From the NCBI RefSeq assembly GCF_005146945.1, contig NZ_SWMS01000022.1, positions 42,528 to 106,527 of the forward strand: DNA of 64,000 nucleotides, given 5' to 3'. Below, piece after piece: positions 63,288 to 64,000 of the stretch. This DNA is from Prauserella endophytica (GTDB lineage: Bacteria; Actinomycetota; Actinomycetes; Mycobacteriales; Pseudonocardiaceae). A program made the position numbers and the translations under genes. Under the pieces are notes generated by a model. That model was given only the letters and a program-made list of their open reading frames with translations, was not told where the DNA came from and ran no database searches. Numbering within the stretch: position 1 is the stretch's first letter; every line of letters starts with the position of its first letter.

Positions 63288-63893
63288 ATGGATGTGCGCG
63301 AGCTGGCGGTGCGGGACGCCTACGAGTTCGTCCCCCCTCGTTTTCCTGATCAACGCGGACTTTTCGTCGCGCCGTTCCAGGAGCCCGCGTTCCTCAAGGC
63401 CGTCGGGCACCCGCTCACGGTGGCGCAGACCAACCACAGCGTGTCCAGGAAGGGCACGATCAGGGGAATCCACTTCGCCGACACTCCGCCGGGTCAGGCC
63501 AAGTACGTCTACTGCCCGAGGGGCTCGCTGCTCGACGTGATCGTCGACCTGCGGGTGGGCTCGCCCACGTTCGGGCAGTGGGACGCCGTCCGCCTCGACA
63601 GCACCGGGTTCCACGCCGTCTACGTCGCCGAGGGCCTCGGCCACGGCTTCGTCGCGCTCGAGGACGACACGGCCATGGCGTACCTGTGCTCGACCGGCTA
63701 CAACCCGGGGAGCGAGCACGGCATCACGCCGCTCGACCCTGAGCTGGGCCTGCCGTGGCCCGCCGAGCTCGAGTTCATTCTGTCCGAAAAGGACTCCAGC
63801 GCGCCCACGCTGGCCGAGGCCAGGGACGCGGGACTGCTTCCGGACTACTCCGCCTGCCGAGCCCGCTACGCCCAGCTGCGCGCGAACGGCTAG
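63288..63893 (+). CDS. dTDP-4-dehydrorhamnose 3,5-epimerase family protein (RmlC-like)
   Basis: 201 residues from ATG at 63288, chosen because TAAGCT stands seven bases upstream (leaderless); an ATG 21 bases earlier is less likely. RmlC cupin: FPDQRGLFVAPFQEPAFLKAVGH, QTNHSVSRKGTIRGIHFA with the catalytic His in GIHF, GSLLDVIVDLRVGSPTFGQWDAVRLD, and GLGHGFVALEDDTAMAYLCS with the active Tyr. Epimerises a nucleotide-linked deoxysugar. No other sugar genes are in the window. Confidence 0.87.
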   Translation: MDVRELAVRDAYEFVPPRFPDQRGLFVAPFQEPAFLKAVGHPLTVAQTNHSVSRKGTIRGIHFADTPPGQAKYVYCPRGSLLDVIVDLRVGSPTFGQWDAVRLDSTGFHAVYVAEGLGHGFVALEDDTAMAYLCSTGYNPGSEHGITPLDPELGLPWPAELEFILSEKDSSAPTLAEARDAGLLPDYSACRARYAQLRANG

Positions 63894-63900
63894 ACCCACC

Positions 63901-63941
63901 CGCAGTGAAGGCCACCTTCACTGCGTTGACCGCAGTGAAGG
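63901..63941. repeat. Truncated GAAGGCCACCTT palindrome, cut by foreign sequence
   Basis: The left arm and loop TTGAC match the copy at 41794-41846, but the right arm stops after CGCAGTGAAGG at 63941. The following bases no longer match, giving a sharp junction at 63941/63942. Confidence 0.7.
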
Positions 63942-63956
63942 ATGCTCCTATAGAGG

Positions 63957-64000
63957 TCAAGTGGTGAGGTTGGCGAGGTCGGCTTGGATGGCGTGGTAGG
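63957..64000 (-). CDS. C-terminal end of a probable transposase
   Basis: Thirteen codons and a TGA (63959-63957) are visible, reading YHAIQADLANLTT; the gene continues beyond the window. It begins 15 bases inside a sharp break in a chromosomal palindrome, the place where an insertion sequence end would lie. Family cannot be named from so few residues. Confidence 0.4.
   Translation of the reverse strand, partial: YHAIQADLANLTT

Overview
The window is a stretch of high-G+C actinobacterial chromosome. Gene content (FadE23/FadE24-like pair, AccA1/AccD1/FadE19-like operon, fused 2-oxoglutarate decarboxylase Kgd, AMED_5909-like element protein, type VII secretion-type WXG protein) and a dispersed GAAGGCCACCTT palindrome point to Pseudonocardiaceae (Amycolatopsis/Saccharomonospora/Prauserella type). 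No rRNA, tRNA or CRISPR array was seen.

Layout. 1-9.9 kb: start of an aldehyde dehydrogenase (minus strand) divergent from a class III aminotransferase and a DUF3830 protein; a structured leader with a 27-codon hydrophobic ORF; a GlcD-type flavoenzyme with a ThDP enzyme; a PP2C phosphatase; fadB-fadA. 9.9-13.9 kb: a tandem-fused TetR regulator and the fadE24/fadE23-like pair. 13.75-24.32 kb: an integrated actinomycete integrative and conjugative element (AICE). Its minus-strand chain is zinc-finger protein-tra-rep-xis-int, every junction an ATGA overlap. Upstream lie two small proteins and a Pra-type activator. The cargo is a DUF5919 regulator, an inositol-monophosphatase-family enzyme and a low-G+C TIGR04141/DUF6119-like protein. 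The element sits inside the 3' end of fadE23, not in a tRNA gene. A 41-bp direct repeat bounds it, and the displaced native gene end still encodes the same C-terminal peptide as the replacement the element supplies.

24.3-31.2 kb: two-component flavin monooxygenase (CE1758/CE1759 type), SRPBCC protein and MarR with palindromic operators, a tryptophanyl-tRNA synthetase behind a Trp-codon attenuator (leader peptide with WWW), a SnoaL-like protein with a SoxR/MerR-like promoter, a PhaC-like hydrolase, GNAT and a second methionine aminopeptidase. 31.3-38.2 kb: leucine-catabolic operon (carboxyltransferase, biotin carboxylase, acyl-CoA dehydrogenase), an SGNH lipase, and a divergent TetR; three matching 16-bp operators tie the TetR to the operon. 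38.4-46.6 kb: small membrane, VOC, PadR and PucR genes, a quinone oxidoreductase with the same SoxR-like promoter, alanine dehydrogenase, a lipoprotein and a T7SS-type WXG/DUF1023 pair. 47-52.7 kb: ABC genes, including a fused asymmetric exporter. 53.1-56.8 kb: kgd. 57-60.3 kb: osmoprotectant-type ABC operon. 60.4-64 kb: a branched-polyamine-synthase-like gene, malic enzyme, an RmlC-like epimerase, and a junction where the dispersed palindrome is cut by what looks like an insertion sequence.

Most adjacent same-strand genes overlap by 1-4 bases, and several genes appear to be transcribed without a leader (TAnnCT box 6-7 nt before the start codon). Functional names rest on motif recognition only; no database search was run.
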